Source: Bacteroidetes bacterium SB0662_bin_6 | Lineage (GTDB): Bacteria > Bacteroidota > Rhodothermia > Rhodothermales > VXPQ01 | Direction: 5' to 3' | DNA: 64,000 nt | Assembly (NCBI GenBank): GCA_009839485.1 | Contig: VXPQ01000023.1 | Location: 1 to 64,000 of the forward strand | In this document: positions 53,107-61,915 of the stretch, in pieces | How the letters are laid out: every line of letters begins with the position of its first letter | How positions within the stretch are numbered: position 1 is the stretch's first letter | Position numbers and translations under genes: made by a program | Notes under the pieces: generated by a model | The model's database searches: none | The model's input: only the letters and a program-made list of their open reading frames with translations | Told to the model about the DNA's origin: nothing

Positions 53107-54393
53107 TTACGGTTTCCCGAGCCTTGAAAACATTTCCTTCTTGTATGCTTCAACTCCGGGCTGGTCGAAAGGGTTAACGCCTACAAGGTATCCGGAGACA
53201 GAAACGGCATGTTCGAAGAAGTAGATCGCTTCACCGAGACAGGTTGGGGATATCTCCGGTATCCAAAGAGTCATATTTGGAACACCGCCATCGGTGTGGG
53301 CCTGCGCAGTGCCTTCCCAGGCTGCCCGGTTGATGGTTGCCATAGATTGCCCGGTAAGATAATCAAGGCCGTCAAGGTCTTTTGAATCTGCTCCGGGTTC
53401 TTCAGGCACCGAAAGAACGCTACCTGTTCTTTCAACCATCAGGAATGTTTCCATCAGCGATCGTTGCCCTTCCTGGACATATTGTCCGATAGAATGCAGA
53501 TCCGTTGAGTACTGCGCAACGAACGGGAACAGACCTGTGCCGTTTTTCCCTTCACTTTCTCCAAAAAGTTGTTGCCACCATCTTCCAAAGCCGTATAGCG
53601 CAGGTTCGAACACGGAAAGCAGGTCGATACACAATCCTTGTTGCAACAGTACGGATCGAATGGCTGCATACAACACGGCCGGATTATTTTTTGGAGAATC
53701 CAGCCGGGCAAGCGCTGCGGCAGCACCCTCGAAAAGTGCACGAATGTCAATTCCGGCTACAGAGATAGGCAGCAACCCCACCGGTGTCAGCACGGAAAAA
53801 CGCCCGCCGACATCGCCCGGAATGACATATTTTTTATACCCGTGCGTGGTGCGTAACGTGTTCAGCGCTCCTTTTTCCGGATCGGTCGTGATGATAATGC
53901 GCCGGTCTGCATCGTCAAAATGTTTTTCAAGATGTTGCCGGATGCATCGAAACGCGATGGCAGGCTCCAGCGTGCGCCCGCTTTTTGAAATGACATTTAC
54001 GAAAACAGATTTGCCGTGCAGGTATTCGAGGAGTTCCTGCAGGTATGCGCCGCTCATGTGATGCCCTGCAAAAAGGATTTCCGGGGATCCCTCATTCCGT
54101 CCGAAGGAAGGAGAAAGGGCCTGGATGACAGCCTCGGCGCCAAGATACGATCCCCCAATGCCTATGCAGACCAGGATATCGGCTTCTTCCCGGATGCACC
54201 GGGCGGTTTCTGCAATATCTTGCAGCAAGGCTTCGTCGGGCCGGATCAGGATGTCCCGCCAGCCGGTGGCATCTCCTCCGGGCCCCGATTTTTCGATCAG
54301 CAGGCGATGCGCATCGCGGGCGGCGCCAAGCTGCCGATCAAGGTCGGCGGGATCGACAAAGGGTAAAATGTGTTCGTAGTCCAAGCGAAGCAT
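53107..54393 (-). CDS. pgi: Glucose-6-phosphate isomerase
   Basis: The 428-residue enzyme interconverts glucose 6-phosphate and fructose 6-phosphate. GIGGSYLGAEAVIQAL (about 78-93) is the PGI substrate-binding segment; VISKSGRTLEPAIAFR (about 134-149) and GGRFSVLTPVGLLP (about 198-211) follow. Length fits the shorter bacterial type. It lies at the right edge of the candidate oriC. Confidence 0.95.
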   Translation of the reverse strand: MLRLDYEHILPFVDPADLDRQLGAARDAHRLLIEKSGPGGDATGWRDILIRPDEALLQDIAETARCIREEADILVCIGIGGSYLGAEAVIQALSPSFGRNEGSPEILFAGHHMSGAYLQELLEYLHGKSVFVNVISKSGRTLEPAIAFRCIRQHLEKHFDDADRRIIITTDPEKGALNTLRTTHGYKKYVIPGDVGGRFSVLTPVGLLPISVAGIDIRALFEGAAAALARLDSPKNNPAVLYAAIRSVLLQQGLCIDLLSVFEPALYGFGRWWQQLFGESEGKNGTGLFPFVAQYSTDLHSIGQYVQEGQRSLMETFLMVERTGSVLSVPEEPGADSKDLDGLDYLTGQSMATINRAAWEGTAQAHTDGGVPNMTLWIPEISPTCLGEAIYFFEHAVSVSGYLVGVNPFDQPGVEAYKKEMFSRLGKP

Positions 54394-54422
54394 GAAGCCG
54401 TCCGTACAAAGGTGGAGAAAAA

Positions 54423-55109
54423 ATGAAAGAATTTGCCCAAGGGGATGTCACAAGCCGCTTGGCTTTTTGCTGCGCCGATGCGCTCACCGTGGCGAAGGCG
54501 GCCCGCGAAGGGCTTCGTCCGCGGGAACATACTCTCCCGGCGTTCGAGCGTTTCGAGGAAGCGGAAGCGGCTTGCCCGGATCGCCTTATCGTTATCGACA
54601 CCTATGTGAACGAGGCCGCAGGCTATGACTGGCGTGAGTATGCGCCGCCTGCGTCGCTTTGCAATGTCGCGCCGTACCGTCCCCCCGTGCTGATGGTTGC
54701 TGCGGGGGGCTTCGTTACCCGCCGCGGCGGGGCGGGCACAGAAGTACTTCTCATTTTTCGCCGGGGTATGTGGGACGTGCCCAAGGGGAAGGCGAAGAAA
54801 AAGGAGTCGGTGCGCCAATGTGCGCTCCGCGAAGTACAGGAGGAGCTTGGCATTGACGCGATACATCTCGGTCAGCCTTTGGGCGCCACGGTGTATAGCT
54901 ATGACCTGTATAACCGCCGGGGGCAACTCACGCATGTGATTAAAACCACGCATTGGTTTCAAATGACAACCTCCGAAGAGGAATTTCGTCCGCAACTCGA
55001 AGAGGGTATCACGGACGTAGCATGGTTCGCATGGGAGAAGGCGCTCCGGCTAACAGGATTCGAGGTGTTTCGGCGGCACATGGCCCGCATCAGGCATCTC
55101 GTGGCATGA
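54423..55109 (+). CDS. Nudix hydrolase
   Basis: The 228-residue protein has a 95-residue N-terminal region of unknown role, then a Nudix domain. The Nudix box GKAKKKESVRQCALREVQEELGI (about 120-142) keeps all key Gly, Glu, Arg positions. Such enzymes cleave nucleoside diphosphates linked to another group; the substrate is not predictable. It is divergent from pgi with a 29-bp gap. Confidence 0.85.
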   Translation: MKEFAQGDVTSRLAFCCADALTVAKAAREGLRPREHTLPAFERFEEAEAACPDRLIVIDTYVNEAAGYDWREYAPPASLCNVAPYRPPVLMVAAGGFVTRRGGAGTEVLLIFRRGMWDVPKGKAKKKESVRQCALREVQEELGIDAIHLGQPLGATVYSYDLYNRRGQLTHVIKTTHWFQMTTSEEEFRPQLEEGITDVAWFAWEKALRLTGFEVFRRHMARIRHLVA

Positions 55110-55185
55110 TACATCCTCGGAAGTCCGGGGCAACCAGCGCGGATAGCCGTTCAATCGCACTCTTTGCCTCGTTACAGAGAGACCG

Positions 55186-56934
55186 TCACGCCGGCGGGGC
55201 GCTGCGCCGGATATCCTTTGCCTGGAGCTGGGTTTGTGTGTGCCCGTTCCAGAAATTTTCTTTCACGGAAAAGAGCATGTCGAAGGGTTGTTGTTCTTGC
55301 AGGCATTGCTCCAGTATATCGAATCGCCCCCCCATCCCGAAGCCGATGACCTCCAGAGGAGAGCCCTTTTCGCTCTGTTCCTGTGGCCGCACCACGAACT
55401 TGAGATGCTGATTATCCTTGCCGACCTTGCGCGGCGGCCGGACCGGAAGCAGCCGGTTGGCCTGAAACACCGGGCGGTCGTTTCCGGGCCCGAAGGGTTC
55501 GAACTGTTTGAGCACGGCCAGGAACCGGCGATCTATTTCGTGCAGGGGGAGAAGCGCATCCACCTGTATGGAGGGCTGAAGCACTTCCGGGGTAACCACC
55601 TTTCCTACCGCTTCGTCGAACCGCTCCTGCAACGCGGGCAGATTGGAAATTTCCAGCGATAATCCGGCGGCGAAGGCGTGTCCCCCGAATTTCACCAGCA
55701 GGTCTTCGCATTCTCGGAGGGCCTCAAAGATATTGATGCCGCCGATCGACCGGGCGGAACCCGTGGCGACACCGTCTATGGTCCCGAGAAGAATCGTGGG
55801 GCGATGAAAGCGTTCCACCAGCCGGGAAGCCACGATGCCGATGACGCCGGGGAACCAGTCGTTGTGATGCAGGACCAGAGTGTGGCGCATCTTGCTCGTG
55901 ATCTGGCGTTCCGCGAGTTTCGTCGCGGCCTCGAGGGTTTTCTGATCGATCTCCCGGCGGTAGGTATTGAGCGTGTCCAGTTCTTTCGCGCAGTGTTCCG
56001 CCGTTGCCGGATCCTCTGCCAGGAGGAGATCAATGGCTTTTTCAGCGGTGCTCATACGCCCGGCAGCGTTGATGCGCGGGGCCATCCTGAACACGACCTC
56101 GGAAGCCGTACAGGAAGGGAGAGATATGTTCGCCACCGCGGCCAGCGCGCGCAGTCCGGAAGAGGGTTTTTGGCGGAGCCGCTCCAGGCCGAGGGCCAGA
56201 AGTATCCGGTTTTCGTCTTCCACCGGGACCATATCGCTGGCTGTTGCGACGGCGACAAGGTCCAGAAACTCCGTGGCGGCTTCCGGGTCGCGCTCCAGTT
56301 TCACCAGCACGCCCTGCAGCAGTTTGAAGGCTATGCCGCACCCGGCGAGCTCCTTGAAGGGATACGGGCAATCCGTCCTCTTCGGGTCCACCACGGCCTC
56401 GGCGTCGGGAAGCTCGCCCTTCGGCGTGTGGTGATCGCAAACAACGAGGTCCATCCCTTTTTCGCGCGCATATCTGGCTTCTTCCGAGGCAGTGACGCCG
56501 CAGTCCACCGCGACAATGAGCCGTGCGCCGAGCCGGGCCGCCTCATCAAGGCCCGAGCGGCTCAGTCCGTACCCGTGCTCGAACCGGTTCGGAACAAAGA
56601 AACCGACATCTCCCCCCAGCGAGCGAAGCGAGGAAACAAGCAGTGCCGAGGCGGTCGTGCCGTCCACATCATAGTCCCCGTACACCACAATGCGTTCCTT
56701 ATCCCGAATCGCCTGCGCTACGCGATCCGAAGCGGCATGCATATCCGCCATGAGGAACGGGTCATGCAGACCGCTGATTCCGGGGCGAAAGAAAGCGCGT
56801 GCACTGTCGAAGGTGTCGACCCCCCGGAGGATGAGCGCGCGCGAAAGCGCTTCAGGGAGGTTGTTCAGTTGCTGCCCGATGTCCTTGACAGCGTCTTCGG
56901 AAGGGACAGGGCGGAGAATCCAGCGACAGGTCAT
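55186..56934 (-). CDS. recJ: Single-stranded-DNA-specific exonuclease RecJ
   Basis: From ATG 56934 the protein has 582 residues; a longer frame adds 15. RecJ digests single-stranded DNA 5'-3' in repair. It shows VVYGDYDVDGTTA (about 82-94), the DHH motif VCDHHTPKGELP (about 168-179) and the DHHA1-type C-terminal GGHAFAAGLSLE (about 405-416), followed by the OB-fold part. Length matches the family. Confidence 0.94.
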   Translation of the reverse strand: MTCRWILRPVPSEDAVKDIGQQLNNLPEALSRALILRGVDTFDSARAFFRPGISGLHDPFLMADMHAASDRVAQAIRDKERIVVYGDYDVDGTTASALLVSSLRSLGGDVGFFVPNRFEHGYGLSRSGLDEAARLGARLIVAVDCGVTASEEARYAREKGMDLVVCDHHTPKGELPDAEAVVDPKRTDCPYPFKELAGCGIAFKLLQGVLVKLERDPEAATEFLDLVAVATASDMVPVEDENRILLALGLERLRQKPSSGLRALAAVANISLPSCTASEVVFRMAPRINAAGRMSTAEKAIDLLLAEDPATAEHCAKELDTLNTYRREIDQKTLEAATKLAERQITSKMRHTLVLHHNDWFPGVIGIVASRLVERFHRPTILLGTIDGVATGSARSIGGINIFEALRECEDLLVKFGGHAFAAGLSLEISNLPALQERFDEAVGKVVTPEVLQPSIQVDALLPLHEIDRRFLAVLKQFEPFGPGNDRPVFQANRLLPVRPPRKVGKDNQHLKFVVRPQEQSEKGSPLEVIGFGMGGRFDILEQCLQEQQPFDMLFSVKENFWNGHTQTQLQAKDIRRSAPPA

Positions 56935-57055
56935 AGGGGGATGGTTTACAAAATGCGCCCGGCGAAAGGAACGGGCCATCCGTACAAGGTATACATCCGC
57001 TTATCCCCCCGCAAGCCCCGATCCGGGCCGTTGCAACATTGTTACGTTTTGGCCT

Positions 57056-57147
57056 AAAAGAGTCAGAAAATGCCCAAAAACGCCTGAAAATTGGCAAAAA
57101 CACGCCAAAAATCATCAAAAATGGCCAAAAACGACAAAGGCTGAAAA
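57056..57147. other. Phased A-tract (probably curved DNA) in the 452-bp recJ-MFS gap
   Basis: Ten short A-runs (three to five bases) start at 57056, 57067, 57076, 57087, 57096, 57107, 57117, 57127, 57136 and 57144, spaced 8-11 bp, about one helical turn each. That pattern gives intrinsic DNA bending. The rest of the gap 56935-57386 holds no gene I can support; a frame from 57191 merely runs into the transporter region in a different frame. Confidence 0.7.
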
Positions 57148-57386
57148 CCATAGATTATGGGTGCATCATTCTGCCTGAACGAAAAAAGAAATGAGATCGC
57201 GCTGTTCTCTCGATTTCCGAACACCCCGCAATCGGATGATCCCCCAAACACAAGAACCGGGCCGATCGGTAAGTGACTCTTGTGCGAAGTGCGGCATGCC
57301 GTATCTTGTGTCCGGCGCGCTTATCCGCACGGTGAACATACCCGCTTGGCATTACCGGAATGTTAAGATGGTTTTGCCATTTGTTT

Positions 57387-58637
57387 ATGCGCCGGAAAAT
57401 CCGCGATCCGCTCAGGAATCCCCGCAACAAGCCATTGTCCGACCGTTCTCCCCGGGATTCCCTGATCCTGTTCGCCCTGTGGCTGATGGTGTTCTCTGCC
57501 AGCAGTCAGGTGATCATCATTTCGCCCATTCTGCCTCGCATTGCCGAGGCGCTGGCCGTGCAGGACTCGCTGCTTGGTACGCTGGTCACCTCCTACGCGG
57601 TGATGCTTGCCATTTTTGCGCTGGTGACCGGGCCGATCTCCGACAAAATCGGGCGCCGCCGGATTTTGCTGATAGGGACCGGTTTCATGGCGGCGTGCCT
57701 GTATCTGCACGGCTTGGCCGATACGTATGCCTCCCTGCTCGCCGTGCGTGCGCTGGCGGGTGCAGCGGGCGGCGCACTGAGCGGAGCCGCCGTCGCGTAT
57801 GTAGGGGATTATTTCCCGTACGACCGGCGGGGGTGGGCCAACGGATGGGTGATGAGCGGGATAGCAGTCGGACAGGTGGTCGGCATTCCGCTTGGGACGC
57901 TCCTTGCGGAATTCGGCGATTATCGCTGGCCGTTTCTGATGTTCGCGGTGACTATGACGGGTGCTTTTTTGCTGATATGGAGAGCGGTCCCGCAACCGGA
58001 CGTGCAGCGTGATGTGCGCCGCCTTTCCGTAGGAAGGGCCGTCTCGGATTATATCGGCCTATGCCGCCGCCCCGTGACGCGGAACGCCGCTATCGTCTAT
58101 TTTCTGACGTTTCTCGGGGTTGGCCTGTATCTCGTTTATCTTCCTGCCTGGCTGGAGAGCGGTCTGGACGTACGCGGGGAAGCGATCGCGACGCTTTTTC
58201 TGTTCGGCGGCCTTGCTCATGTCGTGGCCGGGCCTACTGCCGGGAAACTATCCGATCGGGTCGGGCGCAAGCCGCTCATACTCTGGTCGTGCTTCGGTCT
58301 GGCGGTCGTGATGCCCCTGATGACCTGGCTGGTGAGCGATATGTGGACCGCCTCTCTGCTTTTCACCACAGCCATGTTGTTGCTTGCCCTGCGCATCAGC
58401 CCGCTTCAGTCGTTGCTGAGCGCACTTGTTCCCTCGAACAGCCTGGGCATGTTGATGAGTTTCGCCATTGCTTCGGGGCAAGTCGGGATTGGCATCAGCG
58501 GAGCGATGGCCGGTCTGGCCTACGCGCGCTACGGCTACTGGAGCAATACGCTGCTTGCCATCGCCGCGGTTTTAATCATGGCGATAATGGTCTGGCGCGG
58601 CCTGCCGGAGCCGCGGAAGACAGCCCCTTCGCATTGA
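57387..58637 (+). CDS. Major facilitator superfamily transporter
   Basis: From ATG 57387 (a further ATG is at 57360) the protein has about 416 residues and roughly 12 membrane helices. The MFS motif A GPISDKIGRRRILL (about 82-95) and its repeat-like GKLSDRVGRKPLIL (about 295-308) are clear. Drug or sugar efflux is likely, but the substrate is unknown. It lies just after the phased A-tract and 23 bp before the DUF721 gene. Confidence 0.88.
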   Translation: MRRKIRDPLRNPRNKPLSDRSPRDSLILFALWLMVFSASSQVIIISPILPRIAEALAVQDSLLGTLVTSYAVMLAIFALVTGPISDKIGRRRILLIGTGFMAACLYLHGLADTYASLLAVRALAGAAGGALSGAAVAYVGDYFPYDRRGWANGWVMSGIAVGQVVGIPLGTLLAEFGDYRWPFLMFAVTMTGAFLLIWRAVPQPDVQRDVRRLSVGRAVSDYIGLCRRPVTRNAAIVYFLTFLGVGLYLVYLPAWLESGLDVRGEAIATLFLFGGLAHVVAGPTAGKLSDRVGRKPLILWSCFGLAVVMPLMTWLVSDMWTASLLFTTAMLLLALRISPLQSLLSALVPSNSLGMLMSFAIASGQVGIGISGAMAGLAYARYGYWSNTLLAIAAVLIMAIMVWRGLPEPRKTAPSH

Positions 58638-58660
58638 TTCCTGCCCAATAGTGTTACGCC

Positions 58661-58954
58661 ATGCCCCGATCCGGAGCATCCCGCCCCTTGGGCGATGTCC
58701 TCGAAGTCCTTATTGACCGGATGAAAATCCGGGACCGGCTCGAAGAAGCGAAGGTGGTGGATACATGGCAGCAGTTGGTCGGGCCGGAAGTGTGCGCCGT
58801 CATGGACGGAGCCCGGGTGCGGGGCCGGAAACTCTTCGTCACGATCACGAGCGCTGCCTGTCGTCAGGAAATGCATCTCGACCGGTCGGGGTGGCGTGAT
58901 CGCCTCAACAAGCAACTCGGCGCTGAACGCATCGAGGAGATCGTGTTCCGGTAG
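58661..58954 (+). CDS. DUF721/DciA-like protein (possible DnaB helicase loader)
   Basis: The 97-residue protein has the DUF721 core: PLGDVLEVLIDRMKIRDRLEEAKVVDTWQQLVGPE then the RGRKLFVTITSAACRQEMHL segment. DciA is the DnaB-loading factor in bacteria lacking DnaC/DnaI. It is 23 bp after the transporter and converges with fabF. Given DnaA without domain I and dnaB in the same window, a loading role is a reasonable guess. Confidence 0.8.
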   Translation: MPRSGASRPLGDVLEVLIDRMKIRDRLEEAKVVDTWQQLVGPEVCAVMDGARVRGRKLFVTITSAACRQEMHLDRSGWRDRLNKQLGAERIEEIVFR

Positions 58955-58963
58955 AAGGGCGGA

Positions 58964-60217
58964 CTACTCGTCGAATTTCCTGAAAGCCACGGACGTGTTG
59001 TGGCCGCCGAACCCGAACGCGTTGCTGACGGCAACCCGTACCGTACGGTCTTTCGGCTCGTTGAAGGTGTAATCGAGGTCGCACGCCGGGTCGGCTTCCT
59101 CGAAATTGATGGTGGGCGGGATGCGGTCATGCATGATCGCCAGGATGGCCGCGATGGCTTCGACCGCACCGGCGGCGCCCAGCAGGTGGCCTGTCATACT
59201 CTTCGTGGAAGACAGACTCATCGCATAGGCATGGTCGCCGAACACATGCTTGACGGCTTTCGTTTCCGCCACATCGCCGAGAGGCGTGGATGTGCCGTGC
59301 ATATTCAGGTAGTCCACCTCTTCGCCCTTCAGGCCGGCGTCCCGGAAGAGGGAGTGCATGGCCAGTGCGGCGCCGTCTCCCTCGGGGTCCGGTGCCGTCA
59401 TATGGTACGCGTCGGCGGACATGCCTACACCGATGATTTCGGCGTGAATCCTCGCGCCCCGGTTCCGGGCATGGTTCAGCTCTTCGAGAACGAGCGCCCC
59501 GGCGCCTTCGCCAAGGACGAATCCGTCGCGGCCGGCGTCAAAGGGACGGCTGGCTCCGGCGGGGTCGTCGTTTCGCGTCGAGAGGGCCCGGAGCGCATTG
59601 AACCCGCCTACGCCAAGTTCCGTAACGCTGGCTTCCGAGCCTCCCGAAAGCATCGCGTCGGCCTGGCCCTGCCGGATCAGCATATAGGCGTCCCCGATGT
59701 TGTTGTTGCCCGTGGCACACGCAGAAACGATGCAGTAGTTCGGCCCCCGGAAACCATACTTCATCGAAATGTGCCCGCTCGCAATATCCGGGATCATCAT
59801 CGGAATGAAGAAGGGAGAGATGCGGCGGGGCCCTTTGTCGAGATGAATCGATGTTTGCTTCTGGAAGGTTTCCAATCCGCCGATGCCGCTTCCGAAAACA
59901 ACCCCGATGCGATCCTTCACGTCCTGCGGCAAGTCCTCGTCCAGGCCGGCATCATGCACGGCCTGCTCCGCCGCGACCAGCGCAAACTGGGCGAACCGGT
60001 CCAGGCGGTTCACCGCCTTCGACCCAAGGACTTGCCTGGCGTCAAACCCCTTGAGTTCGCAGGCGAACTTCGTTGGGAAAGATTCCGGGTCGAACAGGGT
60101 GATCGGGGCCGCTCCGCTTTCTCCCCGCATCATGGCTTCCCAGAAAGCGTCTACGGAGTTTCCAAGCGGGGTCAGGGCGCCCATCCCCGTGATTACAACT
60201 CTGCGTTCTTTTGGCAT
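58964..60217 (-). CDS. fabF: 3-oxoacyl-ACP synthase II FabF
   Basis: The 417-residue condensing enzyme extends fatty acids. It opens [17 protein letters not shown]; the catalytic Cys is in [14 protein letters not shown] (about 163), and the His residues in GTSTPLGD (about 303-310) and [12 protein letters not shown] (about 334-345). It follows acpP by 24 bp, the usual pairing. The rest of the fab genes are at 22-27 kb. Confidence 0.96.
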   Translation of the reverse strand: MPKERRVVITGMGALTPLGNSVDAFWEAMMRGESGAAPITLFDPESFPTKFACELKGFDARQVLGSKAVNRLDRFAQFALVAAEQAVHDAGLDEDLPQDVKDRIGVVFGSGIGGLETFQKQTSIHLDKGPRRISPFFIPMMIPDIASGHISMKYGFRGPNYCIVSACATGNNNIGDAYMLIRQGQADAMLSGGSEASVTELGVGGFNALRALSTRNDDPAGASRPFDAGRDGFVLGEGAGALVLEELNHARNRGARIHAEIIGVGMSADAYHMTAPDPEGDGAALAMHSLFRDAGLKGEEVDYLNMHGTSTPLGDVAETKAVKHVFGDHAYAMSLSSTKSMTGHLLGAAGAVEAIAAILAIMHDRIPPTINFEEADPACDLDYTFNEPKDRTVRVAVSNAFGFGGHNTSVAFRKFDE

Positions 60218-60241
60218 AAGGGACGTAGGCGTAGCGCGGCC

Positions 60242-60481
60242 TTACGAAACCTTTTCCTCGAGATAATTCACCGCATCGCCCACCGTTGCGATGGTTTCTG
60301 CTTCCTCATCGGAAATGGTGATATCGAATTCCTTCTCGAACTCCATGATCAACTCAACCGTGTCAAGCGAGTCCGCACCGAGGTCGTTCGTGAACGAAGC
60401 GTCGGAAACGACATCGGACTCTTCAACGCCCAGCTTCTCCACGATAATGGATGTGACCTTCTCTGCGATCGGGTTCGCCAT
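60242..60481 (-). CDS. acpP: Acyl carrier protein
   Basis: The 79-residue acidic protein carries fatty acyl groups on a phosphopantetheine attached to Ser in [15 protein letters not shown] (about 35-49). A GGAGG ribosome-binding site precedes the ATG. It heads the short acpP-fabF unit and is divergent from metK; the 282-bp gap holds both promoters. Confidence 0.97.
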   Translation of the reverse strand: MANPIAEKVTSIIVEKLGVEESDVVSDASFTNDLGADSLDTVELIMEFEKEFDITISDEEAETIATVGDAVNYLEEKVS

Positions 60482-60763
60482 GATTCAAAGCCTCCGGTAA
60501 ATTGGTGGAACAGGCCGCGGTGCTTCCCGGCAAGCGGGAAGCAGATCCGGCGGCGGTTTGGTAAGAACCTTTTTGTCAGGAACGCACGAAGTTACGGCAG
60601 GGTGCTTGTATAAGCAACGTTGTGTTACCCCGAAACCTGGACGCAGTCTTTGTAAAATCGCTTTGAGGGACCGCCGGGGCGAATCTATCTTGCGTATTTC
60701 CCGTTGCATTAATCTTTTCCGGGCACAAAAGCGTTCCCGGTTTTATCACTCCACATCGTTCCT

Positions 60764-61915
60764 ATGTCGTACCTGTTTACTTCCGAATCCGTATCCGAAG
60801 GTCATCCCGACAAAGTGGCGGACCAGATATCCGACGCCGTCCTGGATGCTGCGCTTGAAAAAGATCCGTACAGCCGTGTAGCGGTCGAAACGCTTGTGAC
60901 GACAGGGCTCGTGCTGGTGGCCGGAGAAATGACGACCGAGACCTATGTGGACGTCGAGAAAATTGCCCGCAGGACAATCAGGGAAATCGGGTACACGGAT
61001 CCCGCATTGCGTTTCGATGCGGAATCATGCGCTGTCCTGACAGCCATTCACGAACAGAGTGAGAATATCAAGCGGGGCGTCGATACGGGAGGCGCCGGCG
61101 ATCAGGGCATCATGTTCGGTTATGCGTGCCGCGAGTCGGAGAGCCTTATGCCGCTCCCCATCATGTATGCACACGGGCTGGTCCGCGAACTGGCGAGCAT
61201 TCGCAAGCACGAGCGCATCATGCCGTATTTGCGCCCGGATGCGAAGAGTCAGGTTACGATCGAATACGAGGACGATCGCCGCACGCCGAGGCGCATTCAC
61301 ACGGTGGTTGTGTCGACTCAGCACAATCCCGGGGTCGAACAAGCCGACATCGAAGCGGATATCCGCGCCCATTTGCTCCCGAGAGTGATCGACGATTACC
61401 TGCTGGACGACGAGTATATCCTTCATGTGAATCCCACGGGAGAATTCGAGATCGGGGGCCCGCATGGCGATGCGGGGCTTACGGGCCGTAAGATCATTGT
61501 AGATACGTACGGCGGGAAGGGCGCCCATGGCGGAGGGGCCTTCAGTGGGAAGGATGCTACCAAAGTGGATCGGTCGGGCGCCTATGCGGCGCGGCATATA
61601 GCGAAAAACATTGTGCAGGCACGCCTTGCGGAAGAGGTAGAGGTGCAAATATCCTATGCGATCGGCGTCGAGGAACCGGTTTCCGTTGCCCTCGACACGA
61701 AAGGCACGGGCGGCGAACTGCCGGATCGGGAACTGGCGGCGATCGTGCGTGATACGTTCGACCTGCGACCGGCAGCTATCATAGAACGTTTCGATTTGCG
61801 CAAGCCGCAATACCTGGAAACAGCAGCGTACGGGCATTTTGGGCGTTCCGGATTTGCGTGGGAGGAAACGGATTGCGTCGACATGCTGAAAGACGCCGTG
61901 GGCGTGGGCGTGTAG
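60764..61915 (+). CDS. metK: S-adenosylmethionine synthetase
   Basis: The 383-residue enzyme makes SAM from methionine and ATP. It opens [26 protein letters not shown], has [13 protein letters not shown] (about 111-123) and [22 protein letters not shown] near 250-271. Length is normal. Its last 43 bp overlap the likely start of the metallopeptidase gene. No SAM riboswitch was recognised upstream. Confidence 0.97.
   Translation: MSYLFTSESVSEGHPDKVADQISDAVLDAALEKDPYSRVAVETLVTTGLVLVAGEMTTETYVDVEKIARRTIREIGYTDPALRFDAESCAVLTAIHEQSENIKRGVDTGGAGDQGIMFGYACRESESLMPLPIMYAHGLVRELASIRKHERIMPYLRPDAKSQVTIEYEDDRRTPRRIHTVVVSTQHNPGVEQADIEADIRAHLLPRVIDDYLLDDEYILHVNPTGEFEIGGPHGDAGLTGRKIIVDTYGGKGAHGGGAFSGKDATKVDRSGAYAARHIAKNIVQARLAEEVEVQISYAIGVEEPVSVALDTKGTGGELPDRELAAIVRDTFDLRPAAIIERFDLRKPQYLETAAYGHFGRSGFAWEETDCVDMLKDAVGVGV

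Noticed and set aside
57191..58012. 273-codon frame with a CxxC-like spot (SCAKCGMPY) before the MFS gene
   Set aside because: Only the first 170 bp are free of the MFS gene, the rest is an off-frame shadow; the zinc-knuckle look is probably chance.
59000..60613. 537-codon plus-strand open frame
   Set aside because: Antisense to fabF and acpP, which have clear catalytic motifs.
60482..60763. SAM riboswitch upstream of metK
   Set aside because: No recognised SAM-binding fold or anti-terminator was seen in the 282-bp gap.
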